Below, piece by piece: positions 43,483 to 53,598 of a DNA stretch of 64,000 nt. The first letter of the stretch is position 1. Each line of letters starts with the position of its first letter. The notes beneath the pieces were generated by a model that worked only from the letters and a program-made list of their open reading frames with translations, had not been told where the DNA came from and did not search any database. The stretch lies in contig OX387197.1 in assembly GCA_947561715.1 (NCBI GenBank), forward strand, positions 14,815,001 to 14,879,000, in the 5' to 3' direction. A program made the position numbers and the translations under genes. The stretch comes from Ascidia mentula. Its lineage: Eukaryota > Chordata > Ascidiacea > Phlebobranchia > Ascidiidae.

Positions 43483-44825
43483 TTTAAAACTACATTTCCT
43501 AGCTAAAGTATATTTTGATTACTCCGCCAGCTTCTTGTTTCAAAAGTTGCGAACCGCAACATGCCGGTGAACATCACTGGATATACGGATTATTGCTAAG
43601 TTCGACCAAGAATTACAGCTCCACACGTGGTAAAATTACTTTTGCTGTTATTTCGGTGATATTTAGTCAAGTTTTGGGTTTGTTAACGTGTTCAACATGA
43701 TTACAGCTCCACTTGGTAAAAAACTTTTGCTACAGGAATTCCTGTATTATTTAGTCGGGTTTTGGTTTGTGGTTGAACGGCAGGGGAAAAAGTTTTTCAT
43801 TTTGTGACAGATCAATCCAGTTTGACGTTTTTTTACGCTGGACCGCTAATTTTTAACTAACAGTTATTTTGTCAACACAAGAAACATGCAAAAACATGAT
43901 GTTTATCAAGGTTTGAACTGGTAAACTTGGTAAATTCCGTTCAGAGCTTAGAGACACAGAAGTTTAGTGCAAGGATCAGTCTTACTGCAAGATGGAAACT
44001 TGACAACAGAAGCAAAAACACTGCAATTTTTGTGAACATACAGCTGAACATTAACCCCATCCCCCAGGGTTTAGACCGCATATCAGTAATTATATTAAAA
44101 TAGTTTCTTGTACTCCTGCGTCATAGAGAGTCTCAGTCTCGTCACAAGGCAACCGGTGATGCATTGGGGTCAATGTTGTCTACTTTCTTTTGGTGAACTC
44201 CAGTTTTGTTGTTAATCACAGAAATCTTTTTAAATCTATATTTGGCAGGTTATCACTTTTTCTGGTTAATGGCCCTATCCAATGAGCATTTGTTTCATAG
44301 CCCATTTCAATTTTCCATGGGTTTTCTTTTGTGCCTGTTTTATTTGATAAACAAACATGCAAAATATTTTTGATAAAAAACTAATTGTTTGTTACCGCAA
44401 AAACCCCTCCCAATAATCTCTTTTTCATAATCATTCCATAGATTGGCAATGTTCACGTTATCACCATACTCTTATGTCTTTTTGATACTCTCAGCTGAAT
44501 CATTAATTATAGTTACTAACACATGTATACGCACAACTTAGAACTAAAGTACTGTGACTAATACAAACCAAAATGTATGCATGCATATTCAAAACATAAT
44601 TTACCTGGTCTTCTACAAGTATTTTTCCAATTACCATCTCAAATTACGACTTTGGGATTTGTGCCACACTTAACACATGCAAATGTATAATCATATGTTG
44701 TGAGGGCACAAAAATGATAAAAAGCATTTCTGATCTTATCATATGGAATGATAAGTTCTTTCCCATCATTGCTTTCGGGAAACAACAAACAATATAATTC
44801 AGGTCGATATACACAAACATTTTAG

Positions 44826-44910
44826 AGTAAGCAGCAGACGGTGCACAGTGTTTCAACCTATAAGCTCTCATCGGTACAGCTGTATACAAGAGATGGGCTG
44901 TATTGGCTAG
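44826..44910. repeat. Half copy of a hairpin MITE
   Basis: gcagacggtgcacagtgttt followed by caacctataag and agatgggctgtattggct resembles, in one arm and the loop, the complete hairpin at 45112-45255. The opposite arm is missing or decayed. Confidence 0.5.
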
Positions 44911-45111
44911 TGTAGCCATCCAACAGCACTCCAGTTTGTTGGGAGCAACAGACTAAAAGGCCATGCCTCACCTATTCTGAACGATGCCACAATTGGCATA
45001 AACCACAGAGTCAACTGGCTCACAATGGCCAAGAATCTGCTTGGGAAACAAAGTGAAGTCAGCTCAGTGTCACAGTATCAATGTAAAAGCATCAAGTCAA
45101 TAAATACTAAA

Positions 45112-45255
45112 CTGCAGACAGTCCACAATGATTCAACCTATGAGGTCTTATGGGCAGCTGGTGACTGAGGAAGACAAGCAAATATGGGCTATCTCATGCA
45201 CCAGCTGCACTAATGAACTCATAGGTCGAAACAGTGTGCACTGTCTACAGCTTAT
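45112..45255. mobile_element. Small hairpin MITE, about 144 bp
   Basis: The left arm gcagacagtccacaatgatt caacctatgag is mirrored by the right arm ctcataggtcgaaacagtgt gcactgtctac. The inner parts ggcagctggtg and caccagctgc also pair. No coding capacity. Target duplication not resolved. Confidence 0.65.
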
Positions 45256-46021
45256 TATTTATTGGCTTAATACTTTTATATTTTAAGATGAATGCCAAAT
45301 TTGGCTATTACATAATTATTTATGTTAATTCTATTCATAATTAATTAAAGTTCAGTATATAGGCATACTTCAATTCCTTTGGTCAGATACAAACAAAGCT
45401 TCAATGCAATAAGTGTCACATTATTAAAGTTGTGAAATAAGTTCAATACCTTTTTAATGACAACATGTATTTAGAATGAGTTAATGTACATGTTGTGATT
45501 TCGGTTAACCTTGCTATATTTTGCCCAGTCCATACACCGTTGCATTTGTAGAATTTTTCATTTCCAAAGAACTGTTACAAACCGGACATGCAGTTTTATA
45601 TGGGGTTAATGTTTGGGGGGGTGGATTGTCATGCACTGCCTCCTCAGGAAGGTTTTCTGGAATCCGTTTCTCCTTTATATAATATATAATATTCCATCAA
45701 ATTGTGACCCAGTGATGATCGATTTGCTTGTGATCTGTACAGTTAATACAATAATTGCTTATCAAATTTAAAATATTATTTTAGTATGAAAGAAACATGT
45801 GTGGCAGAATAATGCAATAGTACATCAACAAGTTTTAACTATTCAGTGCAGTAATTACAGCAACCAATTTAATACCATGCATTTAATCGAAATAAAATAT
45901 TACATGTAAGGCGTTAACTACATCTGTATGGATCCTTTTCTGCATCTTTTTTTAAGTATTAACAAGAATGGTGGCTTTCGTTGCTGGAATGGTGGATATA
46001 CTACCACTTTATATATTCTAT

Positions 46022-46198
46022 ACATATGTCCAAATTTCAATAAATTTAAAGCACTCTTTCTTTACCAAACCAGCGTTAAAAATTTTACGTTTCGGGGACC
46101 TGTGGGTGAACCGCTGGGTAATTTGGGGTTAAACTTCAGGTGGACCAAGTTTGAATTAATATCTAACATATGTCCAAATTTCAATAAATTTAAAGCAT
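46022..46198. repeat. 31-bp direct repeat
   Basis: catatgtccaaatttcaata aatttaaagca occurs at 46023-46053 and again at 46168-46198, without a mismatch by eye. The 114 bp between them contains a different AT-rich sequence. Origin unknown. Confidence 0.8.
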
Positions 46199-46590
46199 CA
46201 ATGCCGACATCAATGTAATCCACCACATTTTCGATCAATGCCTTTAATGTGTAGCCTGTGTTTTATTTTATCATGAGGCGTTTGTTATTTTTTGGTTGTA
46301 GTTTCATTTAAACTGTGTACACAATTATAAATATACCAATACAATAAATAACATATTAAAGCATTGGAAGGCAAACTTGCGCGATGCAAAATAAGACGCA
46401 CTTTGCGCTCGCTGTTATGAATTTGTTCTTTCACTCGTAACAAAACGACACAAAAAAGCAGCCACAACCGACTATTCACAGCACTCGGAACACAAACCAC
46501 AGAAAGTCCTTTAAAGAGCATATGACACGGCCATGACAACTTTGCGTAAAACTAAAGGTACATCTATAACAAACATATATCCAAAGTTCA

Positions 46591-46800
46591 CAGGCTTCGC
46601 AGCTGGATCAGCCACTTTTCCCGACAAGTTGGTGCGAGATCTGAAAAATCAAGCTCAGTTGGTAGAGCGTTTAGCCTGGTTAGCCCAGGGTCGAGAGTTC
46701 AAGCCTCACCGGGAGGTTGATTTTTCAGATCTCGCACCGACTTGTCGGGAAAAGTGGCTGATCCAGCTTGGCTGCAATGCCTTGGCTGCGAAGCCTGTGG
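46591..46800. repeat. Palindrome with tRNA-like core
   Basis: The 51-bp arms at 46602-46652 and 46717-46767 pair with one mismatch. Outer pieces (caggcttcgca and tgcgaagcctg) extend the pairing after a 19-bp interruption on the right. The 64-bp centre resembles a tRNA body: A-box-like ctcagttggtagagc, an anticodon-type stem CCTGG..CCAGG with only five loop bases, and B-box-like gagttcaagcctc. There is no 7-bp acceptor stem, so it is not a functional tRNA gene. An ORF through it is accidental. Confidence 0.8.
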
Positions 46801-46854
46801 ACCTTATGATCAGAATATTAGAGCTGAGTAGTAGGAATGAGCCCAGTAGCATGG

Positions 46855-46950
46855 CCACTCTTCACTTATTAGGGATCGGGCACTCTTCACTTGATTTGAG
46901 ATCGGACACTCTTCACTTGGTCTGAGATCGCGCACTGTTCACTTATGTGG
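46855..46950. repeat. Four tandem 25-26 bp repeats
   Basis: cactcttcacttattaggga, cactcttcacttgatttgag, cactcttcacttggtctgag and cactgttcacttatgtgggc begin successive units, each of the first three ending in gatcg or a close variant. They lie just outside the Polinton-like gene block. Confidence 0.75.
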
Positions 46951-47134
46951 GCTTGGTCACATATTGTATGAAAAATAACTTAGAGTGGTTCATTTGTTGA
47001 ATGAGTTGGTCGAGTAAGGACGTAAACCCAAGTGAGAAGTTTTTTGAATGAGCTCTGGTCACTAGATGGTACAAAAGAGTTGTGGCTGTGAAGGCTTTCG
47101 GTTTGTTCACTAGCCTTCTGAGTTGAATAGAAAT

Positions 47135-47602
47135 ATGTCATTTCTTACTGGTCGTTCTCTCTTTGGACGAAGATATAGAAGTGATGCTCAATACTCTTTA
47201 ACCTCGGTCATATGCGCCCCGGGTGGATTGGTCGAGGGAACGAGGAATTATCCTTGTTTGGACCCTACAAATGTTAATATGGAAGAAGAGAGAAAACGTA
47301 TAGATTCGTTCAAATATGGATTTTGGCCTTATCATACCCGATCAACACCGGCGGATTTAGCCGAAGCTGGATTTTACTTTATTGGTATACACGATAAAGT
47401 GAAATGTTGGTATTGTGGATGTTGCCTCTTTAACTGGGAACTGAATGACGTTGCTTGGGAAGAACATGCCAAACATTCTCCTGGATGTGAGTTTCTTCTC
47501 AAAATCAAAGGTGGGCAATTCGTTGCCGGAATTAGTGGTAAGGAAAAGATGTGTGCGGTCCGAATCGGGAAGAAGCATGCCTTCGTGAAGAGAAGAGACT
47601 GA
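47135..47602 (+). CDS. BIR-domain (IAP-like) protein of the Polinton-like element
   Basis: The ATG at 47135 opens 155 codons. Residues of the BIR fold are seen in order: FKYGFWPYHTRSTPADLAEA, GFYFIGIHDKVKCWYCGCCL, then NWELNDVAWEEHAKHSPGCE, giving the zinc set C-x2-C...H-x6-C. BIR domains in IAP proteins bind and block caspases or IBM-bearing antagonists. Only one BIR is present and no RING follows, as in small viral and survivin-like proteins. It lies head-to-tail with the ATPase and so reads as an element gene. Large DNA viruses and some adintovirus-like elements carry anti-apoptotic genes, so capture from a host is likely. It looks whole. Confidence 0.75.
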   Translation: MSFLTGRSLFGRRYRSDAQYSLTSVICAPGGLVEGTRNYPCLDPTNVNMEEERKRIDSFKYGFWPYHTRSTPADLAEAGFYFIGIHDKVKCWYCGCCLFNWELNDVAWEEHAKHSPGCEFLLKIKGGQFVAGISGKEKMCAVRIGKKHAFVKRRD

Positions 47603-48130
47603 AACGTCTCATAAACGAGAAGTTAACTTTACCAAATCCCAAACGCATTGTATGGTGTTACGGCGAGTGGCAAGGGGCGTACGAAGGGATTAACGGTGTG
47701 GAATTTGTTCGGGGATTGGCAACTGATTTTGATTGATCAGAGAGAACACTTTTGATTATTGACAATCAGTGAATGCGACAACAGCGTGACCAATCTTTTC
47801 ACAAAAGGGAGCCACCACAAAAATATAAGTGTGATATACATTGTTCAGAATTTATTTCACAAAGGAAAGGAGCAACGCACTATCAGCTTGAACGCGCATT
47901 ACCTCGCTGTTTTTAAAAATCCAAGAGACGCATCTCAAATAACTCATCTTGCCAAGCAAGTTCAACCAGGGCGGACGCGTGCCGTTCAGGAATCATATAG
48001 TGACGCGACCTCTCGTCCACACGGTTATTTGCTTTTTGACTTCAAGCAGAGCACAGCAGAAAAATTTCGTTTAGGAACCAACATTTTTCGCGGTGAAACC
48101 CAGATTGTGTACGTACCAAAATCTCTGTAG
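47551..48130 (+). pseudogene. Polinton packaging ATPase (FtsK/HerA-type), partial
   Basis: Shows NPKRIVWCYGEWQGAYEGI at the left, then the conserved LFTKGSHHKNISVIYIVQNL, KNPRDASQITHLAKQV and PHGYLLFDFKQSTAEKFRLG of the Polinton ATPase C-terminal half. In related elements this motor pumps DNA into the capsid. The Walker A portion was not found. Overlaps the end of the BIR gene. Broken. Confidence 0.7.
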
Positions 48131-48132
48131 CA

Positions 48133-48473
48133 TGTCAAGGCGACTACATGACCAAGCTCCAGTTCTTACGAAACTCACTAAAGCCAAACCCAAGCTTGCT
48201 CGATCGATTATAATAGTCGCAGATCGTGAATTAATCCAGTGCATTTGCGAATGTGCATACAACGTTTTGAAAGGAAACGTAACATTGACACCCACGGAAC
48301 GAGTCAAAATTTGCAGATATAAAAACGGCATCCGTGAACTTGGAAAAAAGTTAACTCCTGCAAAAAGAAAACGTCAGACTATCCAACGTGGAGGATTTTT
48401 ATCAGCGTTGTTAGCTCCGTTGATTGGCAACATAATACCCGCCATCACTAGTTTTTTGTCTGGTGGGAGGTGA
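48133..48473 (+). CDS. Small basic Polinton protein with hydrophobic C-terminus
   Basis: Starts MSRRLHDQAPVLTKLTKAKP. The middle LIQCICECAYNVLKGNVTLT and the end RGGFLSALLAPLIGNIIPAI are typical of a short conserved Polinton/adintovirus gene placed between the ATPase and integrase. It is thought to be a virion core or membrane-active minor capsid protein, by analogy with adenovirus small core proteins. About 113 codons, basic first two thirds, one amphipathic or membrane helix. It looks whole. Confidence 0.6.
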
Positions 48474-48474
48474 A

Positions 48475-49141
48475 ATGGAAAGTGTTCAAAAATTCGCTTT
48501 GGTGGACCCTCGTATTTTGAAAAGTCTACAGGGAAACACACCTTCACAAACGACGCCTGTTGAAAACGCATTAACCACACTCAATCGGAAAATGAAGGAC
48601 ATCATAAACGAACCTGGGACGATGGAAAACAAAGTAGAACTTTACAACCAGGCACTTCAACGGTATCAATTTTATTTTTTTTGACACCCTTGTGAATAAA
48701 CCACTTAAGTTTACGGTTACCGAAGAAGCCCGAGGAAAAACTGTGGCTGGAGAAGTTGAGGAAACAAAGAAAAATGTCGAAAGTCGTGTAATTGATTCTA
48801 TGCCGAAGACGTTTAAATACAAAACGAAGCGAGTCATGGATATTATCAAGGAAAGTCCAGAAATTGATTTCAACTCGACAGGAGAGCTTTCGGTTAAAGG
48901 GGAAGTTGTTCAGGGAAGCAACATTGAGGATCTGATTCACAATGCTGTGCGACGCCGCGGATCGACGTCAACGACGCCTATTGGATGGACTGATTTCCAG
49001 TGGGCATTGGAAAAAGCAAATGCACCAAAGTCATTGCTTGGGTATACAAATACAAGACCCGCGCCAGGTCAGCGCCCAGTTGGATCTAAACCGCCACCGG
49101 TGCAGAATAGACGATTTGCAAAGCAATGGGTGAATCTGTAA
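48475..49141 (+). pseudogene. Conserved Polinton protein of unknown function
   Basis: The left part reads ESVQKFALVDPRILKSLQGN and MENKVELYNQALQRYQFY. The right part contains a Lys/Glu-rich helix, then RRRGSTSTTPIGWTDFQWAL and a Pro-rich tail ending RFAKQW. This pair of blocks is common next to Polinton integrases. No domain of known function. Not intact. Confidence 0.5.
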
Positions 49142-49990
49142 AGTTTTCCAAGGAATATTATTCCCCCTTGCAACCAGGAAGTCTCGGGGGCGTGAAGCGC
49201 CTCGCCCGTGCTTCAAAACGAAATAGAGTTGAAGTAAAAGATTGGCTGCGAAAGCAGGACACTTACACACTCCACAAACCTCTACGTCGAAATTTTAAAT
49301 GTCTTCGTGTGGTATTGATTTTCAGTGGCAGGCTGATTTGGTTGATTTGGTAAAACTAAGTCGTTACAACAATGGGTTCAAATACTTACTTACCGTTATG
49401 GATGTGTTTTCAAAGTATGCGTGGGTTGTCCCACAATAAAACAAAAAACGGGGCCAAGTCTTGTGCGAGCTTTCGAAAAAATCTTGCAAGATGGGGACCA
49501 CCAACCGCGGAAATTACAGACAGATCGTGGCAAAGAGATTGTGAATAAACTTTTTCAGAATTGGTTACAAAATCACGGTATTCATTTTTTTACGACGTAC
49601 AATGACGAAACAAAAGCCTCCATTGTTGAGCGATTTAATCGGACTTTGAAGGAGCGTTTATGGCGGTACTTCACGTATGCCCAGACATCGAAATATATTG
49701 ACGTGCTAGATGATGTAGTAGAAAGCTACAACAACAGCTATCACCGCAGCATTCGAACTACTCCCTCGCCGGTGAAACGAGATAATCAGGATACTGTCTG
49801 GGAAAATTTATACGGCGATATATCGCATCCACCTATGTCCTGGAAGTTTGCAGTGGGTTCCCCAGTTAGAATCGCAGTAACCCGTACAAAGTTTAAAAAA
49901 GGTTACTTACCAAACTGGACGGAAGAAGTGTTTTTTTGTAAAATCCCGGCGCCAAACCAATCCCCATACCTATTCTCTAGTCGATTATAA
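49126..49990 (+). pseudogene. Polinton integrase (retroviral-type, rve)
   Basis: The N-terminal zinc/HTH part includes KEYYSPLQPGSLGGVKRLAR and DTYTLHKPLRRNF. The catalytic core includes LTVMDVFSKYAWVV-like sequence near 49.4 kb, KLQTDRGKEIVNKLFQNWLQ, then ASIVERFNRTLKERLWRYFT with the catalytic Glu, and YNNSYHRSIRTTPSPV. It ends in a chromo/SH3-like tail. This enzyme inserts the element and normally makes 6-bp duplications. Broken, with a few interruptions. Confidence 0.8.
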
Positions 49991-50151
49991 TCGTGAACCG
50001 ATAGAAGGGTCGTTTTATGATGAGGAACTCCAAAGTGTGGAAAAGGACCTTTATAACATTGAGAAGATATTGAAAAAGCGAAAAAGGCGCGGGGTAGCGC
50101 AATGTCTTATAAAATGGGTCGACTACCCCGATAGTTTCAATTCGTGGCTCA

Positions 50152-50430
50152 ATGCCGAGGACGTCGTACATTACAGAGTATAGCGTGTCAATGACTTCAG
50201 GAGGAGATTGGGTGTGGTGTGGGCGAAGTTTGCCTCGTGAAGAAGTTGTGTTTTTTTGTCAAGTGTTTCTCATTTTTGTTGTAGTCATCACCAGTCTTGT
50301 GAATTTGACGTTGGGACACCCAAACCCGAATCTCTGGACAGCGTTACTGGCAAGTGGGGTTGGCTATCTGTTGCCAGCACCGAGTTTGAAAAACAAGAAT
50401 GTTTTACGTGACTCTTCCGAGCAACAGTAG
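50152..50430 (+). CDS. Small membrane protein of the Polinton
   Basis: About 90 residues: GDWVWCGRSLPREEVVFFCQ, then a strongly hydrophobic helix (VFLIFVVVITSLVNL) and LWTALLASGVGYLLPAPSLK. The W..C...P.EE...Q pattern plus a transmembrane segment and the GYLLPAP motif recur in Polinton gene sets just before the penton gene. Function unknown; one or two membrane passes. The likely first codon is the ATG at 50191. Confidence 0.55.
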   Translation: MPRTSYITEYSVSMTSGGDWVWCGRSLPREEVVFFCQVFLIFVVVITSLVNLTLGHPNPNLWTALLASGVGYLLPAPSLKNKNVLRDSSEQQ

Positions 50431-50749
50431 TTTGGAGTTTTACCCCGAAAATACAACGACGCAATTCAAAACTAAACTTCCCAAAAGCATTCACTTGGAT
50501 CAGGGAAAATGGGAGGTGGCGTTATGTGACATTCAATATCCCTACTCATGGAAAAATATTGGGTCAGAAGTGTGGTTTGGAATGGTTTGGATTGGCAATG
50601 CTCGTCAACTCCCACTTCACGTGCTTCGTGAAGAAAATCGTCATTACGATGAAGTCATCTATACTTACAACGCACTTCACGAGATGCAGAGAGCATGCCA
50701 TGTCGGACAACTTTATATGTGGAGGACTTGGATAACTGCACGCGCATGA
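50399..50749 (+). pseudogene. Penton-like minor capsid protein, N-terminal part
   Basis: Begins MFYVTLPSNSSLEFYPENTT and TQFKTKLPKSIHLDQGKWEV, ALCDIQYPYSW, a signature of the Polinton single-jelly-roll minor capsid (penton) protein. Only the first third is recognisable; the rest is absent and is followed by non-coding sequence. Broken. Confidence 0.65.
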
Positions 50750-51163
50750 ACTAGTTTTCGGAAAACACTAGTCCGGTGGGGAAGCTATATGTAGGGAATT
50801 CGGCTTGTCATGATTCGAAACACTTTAATATTTTGTTTTAACTTGGTCTTCTGAAACTGCTTTCTACTCTTTTACATTTACACCCGTCTTTCTGACGCCA
50901 TCGCTGGTTATCTCGCTTTCTTTACGTCTTTCAACTTGCGCTACTTCTTCTTAGTCCCCTTTATCGCGTAATCGCAGCAATTATCTCTTTGTTTCTCTCT
51001 CGTCTTTGATGTATCCCTATATATTTGCGACTGTTTCCACAAATAAACAGATCTTGGTTTTCGGTCCAACAGATCACAACGTGATCTCACCTAGATCATA
51101 GTTTTCGGTCTCTCAGATCATGGCTTTTGGTCTCATTTTGTTCTGACAGGACCTGCAGGCAGC
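50750..51163. other. Unassigned insert between capsid genes
   Basis: AT-rich, with a TATA-like ctatatatttgcgac at 51017, aataaa at 51041 and four gatca-centred strings (ggttttcggtc, gatcatagttttcggtctc, gatcatggcttttggtctc). This could be a solo LTR or another short insert replacing the penton C-terminus and capsid N-terminus. No flanking duplication was found. Confidence 0.35.
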
Positions 51164-52371
51164 ATGTTGTCTCATTGGGACTCTCTGGACAGGTTTAATG
51201 TTGGGTTCGCGGTGATGCAACACCTTCTACACCTCTCGACTAACAAACTGCGATCCTTCACTATGCTTCTGTGCACAGCGTGCATAACCAAGGCAGATGG
51301 GACAAATATTGACGCAGACGCTGCCGTTGGTCCTTGTAATTATTGGCTACATGCTCTTTGGGATCAAGTTGACCTGTCTTTAAACAACAAAGTTGTCACA
51401 CCTGCTAGTAACACGTATCCGTACCGTGCTTACCTCGAGAGCTTTTTAAGCTTCGGGAATGATGCAAAAGAATCCCAATTAACTGCGGCAATGTGGCATA
51501 AAGATACGGCAGGAAAGTTTGAGACTTTGGATGTTGGAAATGCTGGATATATCACCAGACGCGACTGTGCAAGTGGTAGTCGTGACATTGAAATGTTAGG
51601 CAAGCTCCATATCGACATGATGAATCAGTTTCGTTATGTATTAAATGGCGTTGACGTGAAGATCCGCTTGATCATTAGCAAAGATCCGTTTTCGATTATG
51701 GCCGAGGCGGATACCGGTTACAAGGTCAACCTCAAAGACGTTCGGTTGTATGTTCGTAAAGTACGTCCGAGTGCCCCTGTTTTGATGGGACATATAAAAG
51801 CATTGGAGAAGGCTACTGCCAAATATCCAATCACGAGAACATCTGTGCAAGTGTACTCAGTCCCACGTGGAAACCTTTCAACGACACATGACCCATTTAT
51901 ACGTGGCCAGATCCCAAAGCGAGTAGTGGTGGGGTTTGTTGACAACGACGCATTTAATGGAGCTTATGCAAAAAATCCGTTTAATTTTAAACACTTTGAT
52001 GTGAATTACCTGGCTCTGTACCATGACGGGAAAATCGTGCCGGGAAAGGCGCTTTAACCAAATTTCACATCAAAAATTATGCGAGGAGCTTCATTAGCCT
52101 TTTTACTGGGATGGGAACATTTTTTGAAAACGCCGGTAGTGGAATATCACTCTCCGAATATGGCCAGGGATTCACACTCTATTGCTTTAACCTCAGTCCT
52201 GATATGGCGGATCTGGCTACCTTTGATTTGGTTAAGCACGGTAACATTCGTTTAGAGGTTCACTTTGGCACGGCTCTCGCGAACACTATAACTATCTTGG
52301 TGTACGAAGAAAATGACAATGTATTGGAGATTGACAAATTAAAAAACGTAATTTTTGATTACTCGGCTTAA
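51164..52371 (+). pseudogene. Polinton major capsid protein (double jelly roll), lacking its N-terminus
   Basis: Characteristic hexon-like strings: CTACITKADGTNIDADAAVG, WLHALWDQVDLSLNNKVVTP, YPYRAYLESFLSFGNDAKES, GKLHIDMMNQFRYVLNGVDV, FSIMAEADTGYKVNLKDVRL, QIPKRVVVGFVDNDAFNG, NPFNFKHFDVNYLALYHDG, then a last part with SLSEYGQGFTLYCFNLSP and EIDKLKNVIFDYSA. The fold builds the icosahedral shell in Polintons and related viruses. The upstream end is missing. Otherwise well conserved, with about one interruption. Confidence 0.85.
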
Positions 52372-52372
52372 A

Positions 52373-52660
52373 TGGACAAACTTCAAATCGCATCTATTTT
52401 ATCTCGTGACCAAGCCATTGGATCCGTGTTTTATGGTGTCTATGCGCGGGATGAACTCACTACGTTGAACCACCCCTATCCTAAAGCATATATTGTCAAT
52501 ACTGATCCCAGTAATAGACCCGGAATGCATTAGCTTGCGATGTTTTTTGATGGCGAAGGACGGGGCGAGTTTTATGAAAGGTTTATTGTGAAAGTGGAAA
52601 ACACAGAAAAGCAGCACCAACATCGGAATGTTTGTCTTGAGCGGCAGAAATAAAAATTTC
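52373..52660 (+). pseudogene. Adenain-like maturation protease fragment
   Basis: Begins MDKLQIASILSRDQAIGSVF, YGVYARDELTTL, PKAYIVNTDPSNRPG, the N-terminal signature of the Polinton cysteine protease (adenovirus protease family) that trims capsid proteins. It directly follows the capsid gene, as usual. The downstream catalytic Cys region was not found. Broken. Confidence 0.65.
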
Positions 52661-53215
52661 TTGCACTTGAAGCACTTGTTCGCGAACAACCGAATCAATC
52701 AACTGCGAGCGACTTTGGTAAAATTCAAAAGAATCGGCATTTTCTATTATTGGTCTCAAATACGCCGCGGGTGAAAACACAGATTTAGATTTAAAACTTA
52801 ATGCAATCCCATCGACAGCCACGTCGATTGCCATATTCTTCACTCGGTCGGCGATGATACAATCTTCCACCGCGTCTGCTGTGGACCAGTACGCCACCTG
52901 CACGCGACTGAAAGCGTCGGCAAACGGTTTGGGAAATAGCAACACGTAGGGTGTTTCTGGAAACAGGGAAGGAGCCAGTTTCCGGAGTTCGTCGTGGTCA
53001 AAACATTCTCCTCTAAACTTCACATACAAGGTTGCACAGCAAAGTCTGGTACCTACAGCAACCAAAAATTAGGAAACGGAAGAAAAGCAAAACCTCGTCA
53101 GGACATACCTGCAGGTCGGCGACTTCTGCATATCTCTGTCAGCAGCTGTGTAGCGCTTTGCTGTCTGGTTGAATCGACGGTGTCGGGAACAATACGTCTG
53201 TTGAGTGACATCTTC
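52583..53215 (-). CDS. Unrecognised minus-strand Polinton gene
   Basis: The larger part (52583-53065) reads LCCATLYVKFRGECFDHDEL, LFPKPFADAFSRVQVAYWST, DVAVDGIALSFKSKSVFSPA and ends CFPLSQ. A possible first exon at about 53107-53212 begins MSLNRRIVPDTVDSTRQQ. A gtatgt donor and a gttgctgtag acceptor bracket a short intron, a feature seen in other genes here. No domain recognised. It runs toward the protease fragment and away from PolB's end, so it may be an early or accessory gene. Confidence 0.45.
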
Positions 53216-53598
53216 TCCGTTGGTTGCTTCTGTTCGTTGATGAGGAATGAAGTATCTATACCGTCTTATATACAATCAAAATGACGTGATCCCGTTGAAA
53301 ACCAGCCATAAAATATTCCAACAAATTGTGCAATACATGAGCGCTCATCTTGTTCGGAATTTCTTCACCTCTCACATTGTGCCTCACTCCCAATGAATGG
53401 TTTACCAGCGATGGCGCAACCCTTTTAAGATGAATCACTACCTGAACAGTGAAGGTTCAAGAACAGTTTTTTTTTTGACATTATGCTAATTGGGCTGCCT
53501 CACTTCTCTTCTTACTTTATTAGCTTAGGTTTCGAACAGATCACTTTATCATTATTAATCAGTGCACATACAACACAAGCACGAAAACAATGAAACAC

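Larger units (their letters stand above)
43483..46590. other. Long interval without a recognised gene
   Basis: AT-rich sequence. It holds a diverged tandem duplication of about 90 bp (43608-43685 and 43698-43775, shared attacagctccac and gtaaaa..acttttgct strings), two copies of a small hairpin MITE (44.8 and 45.1 kb) and a 31-bp direct repeat near 46.0-46.2 kb. Short minus-strand ORFs such as 44644-44919 are not recognised. Confidence 0.5.

Noticed and set aside
44644-44919. 91-codon minus-strand ORF
   Set aside because: Overlaps a decayed hairpin MITE and has no recognisable domain.
46653-46716. Functional tRNA gene
   Set aside because: A- and B-box-like parts are present but there is no acceptor stem and the anticodon loop has five bases.
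46533-46925. 130-codon plus-strand ORF
   Set aside because: It runs through the palindrome, the tRNA-like core and the 25-bp repeats, and shows no domain.
50750-51163. Solo LTR between Polinton capsid genes
   Set aside because: TATA-like and polyA-like strings exist, but TG...CA ends with a flanking duplication could not be found, so it was left as unassigned.
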